Assembly: GCA_030674185.1 (NCBI GenBank)
Contig: JAPXFY010000023.1
Span: forward strand, 19,232,765-19,296,764
Direction of reading: 5' to 3'
DNA from: Monoplex corrugatus
Lineage: Eukaryota; Mollusca; Gastropoda; Littorinimorpha; Ranellidae
DNA length: 64,000 nucleotides
This document shows, one piece after another, positions 31,495 through 41,880 of this stretch. The notes beneath the pieces were generated by a model that saw only the letters and a program-made list of their open reading frames with translations, was not told where the DNA came from and did no database searches. Positions within the stretch are counted from its first letter, which is position 1; every line of letters begins with the position of its first letter. The translations under genes and the position numbers were made by a program.

Positions 31495-33448
31495 TATTTT
31501 CGTTAGTTTATTCATTCATGATTTTTTTGCGTCTGTTCATGGCATGAAAAACAAATCTGGACACATTGTATCTATGATGAGAATTATCTGCTTTGAGCAG
31601 TAGATAAAGTGGCATTCTAGCTGAATCTTTGAGGAATTTTACTCTAATATCTGTATAAGTGGGACAGTCATATATAAGGTGATATTCATTTTCGATATGT
31701 GTTTTGCAAAAAGGGCAATGGATATCTTCCCAGATCAGCGTACACCATCTTGTTTGGTGTCTTAACAGGCACGCCTAAAAATCTTTTGCACGCCATCATA
31801 TGTACCTTTTCTATGTGTTCCATTCGTTTTAATCCCCATACTTCTGATGCGTACAACAGAATGGGTTGTACCTTTGCGTCAAATATTTTAAAGAAAGTAT
31901 CCATTGTCATTTCCTTGAATTTTTGGAGAACCCTATTTAGCTGTATGACAGCTTTCTTTCCCTTGGTTGCTAAATGTGCAGTACCTTTTTTGATACTTAC
32001 CATTGTCATGAAATTAAAACCTAAATAGCAATAATTATTCACCACTTCCAACTTATTTTCTTCATATGACCATTTTTCACGTTTTCCGAGGAACCCTCCG
32101 TTTCTAAACACCATGACCTTCGTTTTGTCAATATTTACTTTTAATTTCATGTTGTTACAACACGTACTTAAAACGTTCAGCTGATTCTGTAAACCATTTG
32201 GTGTAGTTGAGAAAAGTACCACATCATCTGCAAAGAGTAAAACAAATATTTCCAACATCTCAGGTAGTAATTGGATGCCATGTTTTCCTTTATCACCCAT
32301 ACAATTTGCTAACTGATTTATAAATATCGAAAACAATGTAGGACTCAAGACACAACCTTGTCTTACTCCAACCGGACATTGAAACATCTCTGAAAATTTA
32401 TCGTTAACTCGGATACATGACACCAATGACTTGTACATTGCCATTAATGATGCGAGAAATTTCCCTTTAACACCCTCCTTTCTAATACAATGAAGGAGTT
32501 TATCATGTCTGACCGAATCGAAAGCCTTTTTAAAATCAACAAAAGCAACATATAATTTCATCCCTTTCTTGTGCATGCATTTCTGAATGATAGCATGTAG
32601 TGTGAATATATGATCAACAGTTGAGTATCTATTACGAAAACCTGCCTGGCTCTCTGAGATCAAATTGTTAACTTCTAACCAGGTGTATAATCTCTTGTTC
32701 AGTATTGTTGTGAAACATTTAGATATCATGCTTAATAAAGATATACCTCTATAATTATCCGCATTTTCAGGATCCCCTTTCTTGAAAATGGGGATGATAA
32801 TGGCTTTGGACCACTCTTTTGGATAAATCCCCGAGTCAAAAATTATTTTGAACAGTTTTGTTAGAAAAGCTATGACATCGTTTCCCCCATTTTTTAACAT
32901 TTCAGCTGAAACGCTGTCAATTCCGCTTGCTTTACCAGTCTTAAGTTTACCAACTGCTCGTTTAACCTCTTCTTCAGATATATCTCTATTTAGAGTATGC
33001 TTCCTTTCCTCAGATAGATCTACTTCAATATCACAATGTTCACCAACATGTCCCCCATAATTTTGAAAAATATTCTTGAAGTGCTCGAACCAGACATTAA
33101 TATCAATATCATTTGAGACTTTGTCTTTGTTTCCACAACCCATACTTCTCAGCAGTTTCCAGAACTGTGATGAATTAGTCATTTCCATGGTTAGCGAATC
33201 TGCTTTCTGTTTCCTAAATGCTTGTCTCTTTGTCTTTAGTAAACGTCTGTACGTTTTCCTCTCTTCCACATATGAAATTCTATCTTCTTCCTTCCTAGTT
33301 TTCCTAAAATAATTTAGTTTACGTCTTGTTTCTTTTTTTGCTTGCTGACAGTCCTTGTCGAACCACTCTGATTTTTTATTCCAGTAAACTTTATACGTTA
33401 TATACATACAGGCACTGGCATCTTTCAGACATTGTACAAAAGGTAAAG
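31495..33448 (-). mobile_element. LINE, 5'-truncated with internal deletion, RT largely intact
   Basis: The minus-strand frame 33479-31686 is open for 597 codons. It includes RT motifs KLKTGKASGIDSVSAEML, IIIPIFKKGDPENADNYRG, SQAGFRNRYSTVDHIF, FVDFKKAFDSVRHDKL, GVRQGCVLSPTLFSIF and LLFADDVVLFS (FADD catalytic box). The first codons, MRTLYLNYWN, come from neighbouring satellite DNA, so the element begins inside the ORF near 33448. At the other end VYADLGRYPL runs directly into a shifted reading with CPFCKTHIENEYHLIYDCP and a stop at 31508-31510, which suggests an internal deletion of RT C-terminal sequence. The clade was not determined. It is the best-preserved LINE here, so insertion was relatively recent. 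It has no counterpart in locus B. Confidence 0.87.
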
Positions 33449-35330
33449 AGTTCCAATAATTAAGATAAAGAGTTCTCATAGCTAAGGCAAAGAATGTCCC
33501 CTAACTAAGGTAAAGACTGTCCTATAACTAAAGTAATCATGGTCTCATAACTAAGCTTAATACTGTCCCTTAACTAAAGTAAAGACTCTCCCATAACTAA
33601 AGTAAACATTGTTCCATAACTAAGGTAAGCATTGTCCCATAACTAAGGTAAAGATTGTCCCATAACTAAGGTAAACATTGTCCCATAACTAAAGTAAAGA
33701 TTGTCCCATAACTAAGGTAAGCATTGTTCCATAACTAAGGTAAGCATTGTCCCATAACTAAGGTAAAGATTGTCCCATAACTAAGGTACAGATTGTCCCA
33801 TAACTAAGGTACAGATTGTCCTATAACTAAGGTACAGATTGTCCCATAACTAAGGTACAGATTGTCCCATAACTAAGGTACAGATTGTCCCATAACTAAG
33901 GTACAGATTGTCCTATAACTAAGGTACAGATTGTCCAATAACTAAGGTAAAGATTGTCCTATAACTAGGGTACAGATTGTCCCATAACTAAGGTACAGAT
34001 TGTCCCATAACTAAGGTACAGATTGTCCTATAACTAGAGTACAGATTGTCCCATAACTAAGGTACAGATTGTCCCATACTAAGGTAAAGATTGTCCCATA
34101 CTAAGGTACAGATTGTCCCCTAACTAAGGTACAGATTGTCCTATAACTAAGGTACAGATTGTCCCATAACTAAGGTACAGATTGTCCCATACTAAGGTAA
34201 ACATTGTCCCATAACTAAGTACAGATTGTCCCATAACCAAGGTACAGATTGTCCCATAACTAAGGTACAGATTGTCCCATAACTAAGGTAAAGATTGTCC
34301 TATAACTAGGGTACAGATTGTCCCATAACTAAGGTACAGATTGTCCCATAACTAAGGTACAGATTGTCCTATAACTAGAGTACAGATTGTCCCATAACTA
34401 AGGTACAGATTGTCCCATACTAAGGTAAAGATTGTCCCATACTAAGGTACAGATTGTCCCCTAACTAAGGTACAGATTGTCCTATAACTAAGGTACAGAT
34501 TGTCCCATAACTAAGGTACAGATTGTCCCATACTAAGGTAAACATTGTCCCATAACTAAGTACAGATTGTCCCATAACCAAGGTACAGATTGTCCCATAA
34601 CTAAGGTACAGATTGTCCCATAACTAAGGTAAACATTGTCCCATAACTAAGGTACAGATTGTCCCATAACTAAGGTACAGATTGTCCCATAAATAAGGTG
34701 CAGATTGTCCTATAACTAAGGTACAGATTGTCCTATAACTAAGATACAGATTGTCCTATAACTATGGTACAGATTGTCCTATAACTAAGGTACAGATTGT
34801 CCCATAACTAAGGTAAACATTGTCCCATACTAAAGTACAGATTGTCCTATAACTAAGTTACAGATTGTCCCATAACTAAGGTCAAGATTGTCCTATAACT
34901 AAGGTACAGATTGTCCTATAACTAAGGTAAAGATTGTCCCATACTACGGTACAGATTGTCCCATACTAAGGTACAGATTGTCCCATAACTAAGATACAGA
35001 TTGTCCCATACCTAAGGTACAGATTGTCCTATAACTAAGGTACAGATTGTCCCATAACTAAGGTAAAGATTGTCCCATACTAAGATACAGATTGTCCTCT
35101 AAGTAAGGTAAAGATTGTCCCATAACTACGGTCAAGATTGTCCCATAACTAAGGTACAGATTGTCCTATAACTGAGGTCAAGATTGTCCTATAACTAAGG
35201 TACATATTGTCCCATAACTAAGGTAAACATATTTCTATAACTACGGTTAACATTGTCCCATAACTATGGTCAAGATTGTCCCATAACTAAGGTACAGATT
35301 GTCCTATAACTATGGTAAAAATTGTCCCAT
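33449..35330. repeat. 23-bp satellite array (locus A)
   Basis: The unit is GTCCCATAACTAAGGTACAG plus ATT, 23 bases, about 80 copies, with AAAG/AACA/ACAG variants. 33938-34289 and 34279-34630 are nearly identical at an offset of 341 bases, a higher-order repeat of about 15 monomers. The first 200 bases match the start of the array in locus B (from about 62505) variant by variant. Confidence 0.95.
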
Positions 35331-35877
35331 AACCCTGAGGTCTTAGGGAGTAGGGTGGTACATACAGTGATCTCAACATTTCTCCATGCCAGCATATTGA
35401 GCACAACATCCATCTCCTCTCCATTTTTGGTATACCCCCTAAATAGGATCAGGTACTCATTTACAGCTATGTGGAGAAGAGGCTGCGTGAGCAAATTTGT
35501 TTTTCGGCTGAGGTTGGAACCTGTGCAAACCAAGCAGTCAGACTGCGAGGCTGGAGTTGTACCTCTGCACCAAGCAGGCCTCAATGTTGCAGACATGGGC
35601 TCAATAGGTAATCCATGAAAACCTGACAGCCCTCTGACTTTACCTGTGACCTCAGCAACTGAGACAGACTGCCATGCTTGGTAGTTTGACTCTAAGTGTG
35701 TTATTTGTATTTCATAAAAGTAGCTTGATTCAAAATAGTAAACAGCAACACTCACGATGCAGACAACACAGACATCAACATCTTCACAGAGACAGCAACT
35801 GAACACAAAATCAGAAATATGTGGCGCGGATTTTGTAGCACCAACAATGGAAGAATGAAAGAAAAATATTTAGTAAC
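35331..35877. other. Unassigned spacer
   Basis: A minus-strand frame of 178 codons (35270-35806) begins here and ends in satellite. It matches no family I recognise, and its last part is translated satellite, so it is not called as a gene. Confidence 0.35.
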
Positions 35878-36235
35878 TGATGTGCATAAGATAAGAGTGT
35901 TGTTGATCCACATGTCAACAGATTCTGGGAAAAGATAGGAGATGTGTTGAGGTCAAGTTGCGCGACTTGTGCAAACGTAAGATTAACTGAAAACTTAATT
36001 TTATTTGGCGCTGACGAAAACATGCACACAGATCCAATACTTTACCTAATGATATTCTTAGGAAAAATGTATATTTACAAAAGTAAACTCGAAAAAAATC
36101 TACCAAACACCATCTCTTTCACTAGATATCTTACCAAAAAAGATCAAGTAGAAGAATATAATGCAAAACTGAGCTGGAATTCACACGCTTTCAAAAAAAA
36201 GGTTGCCATATTTGTCACTGGTAGAAGATGAAGTT
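35878..36235 (+). mobile_element. LINE RT C-terminal remnant
   Basis: Plus-strand reading HVNRFWEKIGDVLRSS, then LTENLILFGADEN, YLMIFLGKMYIYKSKLEKN and LPNTISFTRYL matches the usual LINE ORF2 tail pattern (W...L...ILFG, then LL..AK.YIY..K). It is short and undated. The family is uncertain. Confidence 0.5.
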
Positions 36236-36327
36236 TGATGTGACTTTCAAATGAAGTTTGATGGGACATTTGGCTTCTTTATGTGATGTATGCGTGATTT
36301 CTATATGACCTGCCTTTTTGTATTTAA

Positions 36328-36640
36328 ATGTTTGTCTTACATATAATTGCAAATGACTGTAAATTCATATATGGTAAGATCCCAACAATCAGTAAATCAA
36401 TACTTCAACAAAGACTGCGCTTCGCGGGACACTGCTGGCGTAGCAAAGAAGAACTGGTGGGGGATGTTCTACTATGGAGACCCAACCATGGCAAACAAAG
36501 ACCAGGACGTCCAAAGAAGACCTTCATAGACCAACTGATAGATGATAAGGGCTGTCAGAATGCTGAACTACCTACTGCAATGTCTGACAGAGAAGGATGG
36601 AAGAAACGTGTCCTGGATAGCCGAGCAAGCTCGACATGAT
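36328..36640 (+). mobile_element. LINE 3' end with ATG-rich tail
   Basis: The frame to 36639 reads SKSILQQRLRFAGHCWRSKE, then LLWRPNHGKQRPGRPKKTFI, DQLIDDKGC and MSDREGWKKRV. This is the standard C-terminus of a LINE polyprotein (RLRWLGHV..., GRPxxT, DRxxWR). It ends at ACATGATGATGATGACA, a short (ATG)n tail. It is a separate insertion from the one at 35.9 kb. Confidence 0.75.
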
Positions 36641-36709
36641 GATGATGACATAAGGAAATCAAAGATTGTTGTTTGAGAGAATTAGCAGAAATGTGGGTAA
36701 GATACATTT

Positions 36710-36851
36710 ATAGATATGTGTGTGTGTCTGTGTGTGAGTGTGTTTGTGTGTGTATGTATGTGTGTGTGTGTCTGTGTCTGTGTGTGTGTGTAAGAGAGAG
36801 AGAGAGAGTGAGAGAGAGAGAGAGACTGAGAGAGAGAGGGAGACTGAGAGT

Positions 36852-36888
<37 letters not shown>

Positions 36889-37388
36889 GGGGAGAGATGG
36901 CAGAGAGAGAGAGGGGGAGAGAGAAAGAGAGAGAGAGAGAGGGAGAGGGAGAGAGAGAGAGAGAACGTGTATGTGTATATGTAAAAGAGAGATAAGGAGA
37001 GAGAAGAAGAAAGAGAGACAAAGAGAGAGACGAGAGAGAGACAGAGACAGAGAGAAAGACAGACAGAGACTGAGACTGAGAAAGAAAGGAAGACTGAGAG
37101 TGAGTGAGTGACTGAGAGAGAGAGAAAGAGAGAAGGAGAGAGAAAGAGAGAGAAAGAGAGAGAAAGAGAGAGAGATAAAGAAGGAAAGAGAGAGAGACAG
37201 AGAGATAGAGAGACAGAGGGAAACAAAGAGAGAGAGAGAGAAAACGTATATGTGTACATGTAAAACAGAGACAGACAGACGGACAGACAAACAGACAGAC
37301 AGAAAGGGAGAGAGAGAGAAAAAGTGAGACAGACAGAGAGAGAGAGAGAGAACGTATATGTGTATATGTAAAGAGAAAGAGAGGGAGG

Positions 37389-37420
<32 letters not shown>

Positions 37421-37526
37421 AAGAGAGAGAGAGAGAACGTATATATGTGTATATGTAAAGAGAGACAAAGAGAGAGAAAGAAAGAAAGAGAGAGAGAGAG
37501 AGGCGAGAGAGAGAGAGAAAGAGGAG

Positions 37527-37595
<69 letters not shown>
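36710..37595. repeat. (GT)n then degenerate (GA)n block with four embedded 20-mers
   Basis: GT repeats to about 36790, then GA-rich DNA to 37595. A motif close to AACGTATATGTGTATATGTA recurs near 36964, 37243, 37350 and 37436, each time right after a GA run. Long Ser/Leu and Arg/Glu frames on the two strands are artefacts. Confidence 0.92.
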
Positions 37596-37930
37596 CCTTA
37601 AAAGCTTTCAGATTATGGCCATACAGCAACAAGTACAGAGCAGAATACACCATGGTTATGGCCAGACAAGACGACTGTGAACAGAAAACCTTTGCACGGT
37701 TCCTACAAAAAACAAGTCACTGCCATCAACGTCATCTTCACGTGTGCACTGCTAAACATAGGGTCATGATATTTATGTCGTCTTTGCTGTCGATCTATCA
37801 TGCTTCTGTATCTGTTCCATTCATTCTCTTCCCCTGTATTGTCCATTGTTCTTTCACCTCAAAACAATGGACAAAAGCCATAACGTTAGAAAGCCATTGT
37901 TCATTCTTCTCTCAATTTTTTTCCTGAATA
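37596..37930. other. Unassigned spacer
   Basis: About 330 bases of complex sequence between two microsatellite blocks. No gene or repeat recognised. Confidence 0.4.
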
Positions 37931-37980
37931 CGCGCGCAAACACACACGCATGCATACGCGCACACACATACATACACGCA

Positions 37981-38063
<83 letters not shown>

Positions 38064-38164
38064 ACACAAGACTGACTGATACGCGCACGCACGGTTCCGT
38101 TCACACAGTTTTGTGAAATGGAACTATGTAAGCTTTATATAGTTATCATATGCGACAGTTAAAC

Positions 38165-38248
<84 letters not shown>

Positions 38249-38284
38249 GACACACACACACACGCGCGCGCGCGCGCGCACACA

Positions 38285-38315
<31 letters not shown>

Positions 38316-38375
38316 ACAAGCACACACACACACATACACACACACGCACACACAAACTCTCACTCTCTCTCTCTC
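37931..38375. repeat. (CA)n microsatellites
   Basis: Two long CA blocks, about 37931-38065 and 38164-38360, the second with a CGCGCG core and a CT-rich end. They are separated by about 95 bases of unique sequence. Confidence 0.95.
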
Positions 38376-38431
38376 TTTATTCTCTCTCAGCATTTGACTG
38401 TGTTCATTACAGAAATTATGGAAAGAAGAAT

Positions 38432-38432
38432 G

Positions 38433-38480
<48 letters not shown>

Positions 38481-38545
38481 GTCTATCTATCTATGTATCT
38501 ATCTATCTATCTATCTATCTACCTATCTATCTACCTATTTATCGA
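38432..38545. repeat. (ATCT)n microsatellite
   Basis: About 28 tetranucleotide units with a few GTCT, ATGT and ACCT variants. Confidence 0.95.
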
Positions 38546-38749
38546 TCTGAATTTCTAAGTTGGCTAACAACAAATTGATATGCAGCATGAGCCATATTGT
38601 ATTGAAGACAGTATATACATATAGATTTTCCAGGTTTTTATGACTTTTTCCTCATTTCAATGGCTTTTAAAATTTTGGAACAAATACCACTGAAGTCAAG
38701 CACAATTCATTCTTTTGTGTTCAATGTTTCTGAGCATTTCTGCAACTCA

Positions 38750-39155
38750 CCCAGCACAGCCCATCAAAACAGACTCTCACTGTTTGTCTAGAGGTCATGT
38801 GACACACACACATTTGTTATGTAGTCCCAACGACCATTATAGACAGATGACGTATTCACAGTTCTGCCTATTCTTTGACACAAGAGAGCTAACAGAAGCA
38901 CACACTGGTTTTCCACATAAACCATCACGTGTACTTTCTTGCAATGTTTACATGCGATGATGACATCACAACATTGTCTTACACGTTGGTGTGTGACTTT
39001 AGCCAAACCTGTCCTGACAAAAGTGATGAATCATTCTGTATACTTTCTTCATGTTAAGAATTCTTATGCTCTGATGGTCAGTGCATACTTAACAGCGTTT
39101 TGACCACACGGGTTGTCTGGATGATTGTGATGAAGTTGAATGCCATGTGACAAAA
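38750..39155 (+). pseudogene. Receptor fossil C: LDLa region of the 7TM receptor family
   Basis: Closely resembles A1 from about 14560 to 14960 and B1 from about 47710 to 48085. It reads CLSRGHVTHTHLLCS, then RQMTYSQFCLFFDT, and in other frames MFTCDDDITTLSYTLVCDF and CPDKSDESFC. It has frameshifts near 38900 and 38940 and a TAA after ILSSC near 39054. Only about 400 bases remain, covering two LDLa repeats. The lectin, LRR and 7TM parts are absent. It proves a further receptor copy once lay between the A and B pairs, or was seeded there. Confidence 0.82.
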
Positions 39156-39800
39156 ACCAACTTTTCATCAATACCTTAACACGTAGACAGCGTCTGTTAT
39201 TTTATACTAGAATAATACAGAAGAACACAAAACAATCTAAGCTACCTCGTTACACACGAGCGAAGTCATATTTCAAGAATTTGAGCTAGAAATTTACAGA
39301 AGAGCAGAACACAAGACAGAATGTACTGAACCAACTTAAGCACGTGAATAACGTTTCATCTACACTATTTCATTCTAGAATCTCTCACCAAAGAACACAG
39401 CTCATACGGAACAAAGAAAAACGACATTCATTCCATTTTGAACTGTTCACAAAAACATGGGTGAGAACAGATCGCACTTGATCATATCCGATACGTGGAA
39501 AATGAGTATTCACAGTTTTGCATAACTGTGCAATTTAAAAAATAAAAACTGAAAAAAAAACTGGGAAAAACTGGAGAAGTCTAGAACAAAGGGAAACACT
39601 ATACTCTTTCATATTGAAATTATCAAGTCAAAAATGTTCTCTGGTAGTTATTTTGTGATGTAATCTCCCACTTAAAAGAGTGCTAGATTTCTCCTAAAAT
39701 AAATCCAAACACACAGCTTAACTAACAATCCAAAAGCAGCAACTACAAAATACTCGGTCAATGTTTCTCATCAGGAAAGGTGGCTTTAGATTTCAGATTT
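39156..39800. other. Unassigned spacer
   Basis: No gene recognised. It may hold more of the Ty3/Gypsy remnant to its right, but no integrase motif was seen on the minus strand. Confidence 0.35.
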
Positions 39801-40690
39801 AAGTTCTAAATGTACTCTCTCACTCACAGATTTCACAGAATTAAGGTTTCAAAGTGGTTAATGACATATCTGCAGCCCAAAATACACACCATGAAGGCTA
39901 GTGGAAACTTCCTCATCCACATAGGATTGTTAGGCACTCTGTCTCAGGGGCAAAGTAGTTCTGCTCAGCTCTGGACATATGCTTGTTTGTGTAGCACACA
40001 CATAATGATCTCCCATCATGTTCCTGTATTCAGACGGCTCTGATGCCTACATCTGATGCGTCAGTTGTCATCTGAGGTGTCAGTTGTCATCTGATGCGTC
40101 AATTCTCAACATGTTGATTTTGGATGGATAAGAAAGGCAGAGTGTAAGCTTCTGGGACAGAAAATCACAAACGCATCGATATGCTTTTCGTGAGAATACC
40201 CAAGTCCACTTTGCCGGATTTCCCCTTCTACAGAAGGCCAGTCAGTGGTACAATTTTGGGAACAAAATCTTGATAGGAATCTGCCAGGTCTAGGAAAGAG
40301 CAAACCGTTTTCTTAGTCTTACACAATGAAGCATTCTGGATTTTCTCATTTTGATGTCATGAAGACCTTGAACTCCGTCTTGCAGTTGAGGGCTGATAAA
40401 GTATGCATTGTCTGTCCGCAAAATGCACTTGCTTGGTCAGACTGTCAGGCTGACTTTCATAGGCGCTGAAACAACTCACACAGTGTTCGTAGTTGTTTCT
40501 CTCACGTATGGGTATGCACAAGGATGTTATTCGAGTAGTAAACTACATCTTCCATATCTGCCAGTATTTTCTGCGTGACAGTCTTTTTAGTTAATGTTGT
40601 TTCATTCTGAACCATACTCAATGGTATTTTCAAGAATTCAAAAGTTCCATCAGGTGTAAAGGTTATCTTCAAGAGACTTTTCAAGCAGTG
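39800..40690 (-). mobile_element. Ty3/Gypsy LTR-retrotransposon pol remnant (RT-RNase H)
   Basis: Minus strand, from right to left. RT core: TPDGTFEFLKIPLS, QKILADMEDVVYYSNNILVH at 40684-40502, equivalent to the usual ...VVxYxDDILVH, with the catalytic Asp pair replaced by Asn-Asn. Then the RT/RNase H connection at about 40330-40200: TKKTVCSFPRPGRFLSRFC. Then RNase H at about 40055-39880: LRTDASDVGI, EHDGRS, MSRAEQNYFAPETECLTIL. Several stops interrupt it. No LTRs, gag or integrase were identified. Confidence 0.7.
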
Positions 40691-40699
40691 GGTACATGT

Positions 40700-41250
40700 C
40701 AGTATTTATTGCTGTGTTTGATCTTGAAGAACTGATAGCAAAACATTGTTAGGCGCAAACTGCAACTGTTACCATAATCCTATAACGGGAAAATGTAGGC
40801 TAAAAATAATAATAAAATAAAACTGGAAACAAACCCACTCATGAAATTATAGCATATCTGTTCAAAATAAATTCAGTGTTCTGAGAGATGTTGGGGACAG
40901 TGTGGAACAATGGAAAATCTGAAAACAAAACAATACAAATTAATGAAGATTGAAGAAACCCCTAGAATGAAAGAAAAACAAACAAGAATCAGATGACAAA
41001 AGGTTTGGTGGATTAACGAAGAAAAATAAAAACGGAACAAGGCGCCCTTTCGTTTTGAAACTGTCTAATGAAGAGTCACATTTTGGGTTCATTTTGTAAC
41101 ATACGGTACACAGAAACGTTGGCACTGACGGAGAACATCAGTCATCCATGTGAACTGTTCATTAGCAGACCAGTTGGATGGGTCACATGTATGTTCAGAT
41201 GACCGATCAGAGGCTGAACAAAACCCAGGGAAGTCAGTGTTTTTTCCTTG
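40700..41250. other. Unassigned AT-rich spacer
   Basis: No gene recognised; short open frames only. Confidence 0.4.
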
Positions 41251-41254
41251 TAGT

Positions 41255-41635
41255 CCATAGTATGGTGTTTTTATTTCTGACTGGTTCCTACCCCAACCAA
41301 AAAGATAATTATGGTATTTTTGTTCGACTTATTCTACCAGACAAAAGATAATTATGGCATTTTGGTTCTGACTGTTTTTTCCCAGACCAAAAAGATAATT
41401 ACGGTATTTTTGGTTCTGACTGGTTCCTATCCCAACCAATAAGATAATTATGACATCTTTGGTTCTGACTGGTTTTTACCCAAACCAATAAGATAATCAT
41501 GGTGTTTTTGGTTCTGACTATTTTTGCCCAGACCAAAAAGATAATTATATTTTTGGTTCGACTGGTTTTTATCCAGAACAAAAACTTAATTATGGTATTT
41601 TTGGTTCTGTTTGGTTCCTACCAAGACTTGAACGT
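41255..41635. repeat. About 48-bp tandem repeat, 7 imperfect copies
   Basis: The word GATAATTATGG or a close variant recurs near 41304, 41347, 41392, 41443, 41492, 41540 and 41588, with GGTTCTGACTGG between. Spacing is 43-51 bases. Copies are diverged, so the array is old. Confidence 0.88.
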
Positions 41636-41644
41636 GGTATTGGC

Positions 41645-41880
41645 TCATTGGAAAGATTGTGATCATACAGTCAAGACTCATCCACTTCACAGATTCGTCA
41701 GTGAGTGTGTTGCTTAAATTCCATAACCAACACTGCAAGTATCTATATCTCTCAGGCCTGACTGACGCTAGGATGCATTATGAAGTACAGCTCTGTCACA
41801 CAGTCTCAGTCCTAGAGGTCACTCCATGGTATCATGGTTATTATTACCATTATCATGAAACAATCAGTCACCATAGCATC
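41645..41880. repeat. Dispersed repeat R1, copy 2
   Basis: Collinear with 340-600: TCATTGGAAAG, CATACAGTC, CTCTCAGGCCTG, AGGATGCATTATGAA and ACAGTCTCAGTCC match at about 70-75% by eye. An RTE follows directly at its right end. Confidence 0.6.

Noticed and set aside
33449..35330. Satellite as a CRISPR array or homing-endonuclease target
   Set aside because: The 23-base units are contiguous with no unique spacers; the shared TAACTAAGGTA word is too short to mean a known nuclease site.
35270..35806. 178-codon minus-strand open frame
   Set aside because: The C-terminal end is translated satellite and the rest matches no family I recognise; no start context or conservation supports it.
36659..37653. 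Ser/Leu-rich minus-strand frames up to 323 codons and Arg/Glu-rich plus-strand frames
   Set aside because: Translations of GA microsatellite DNA.
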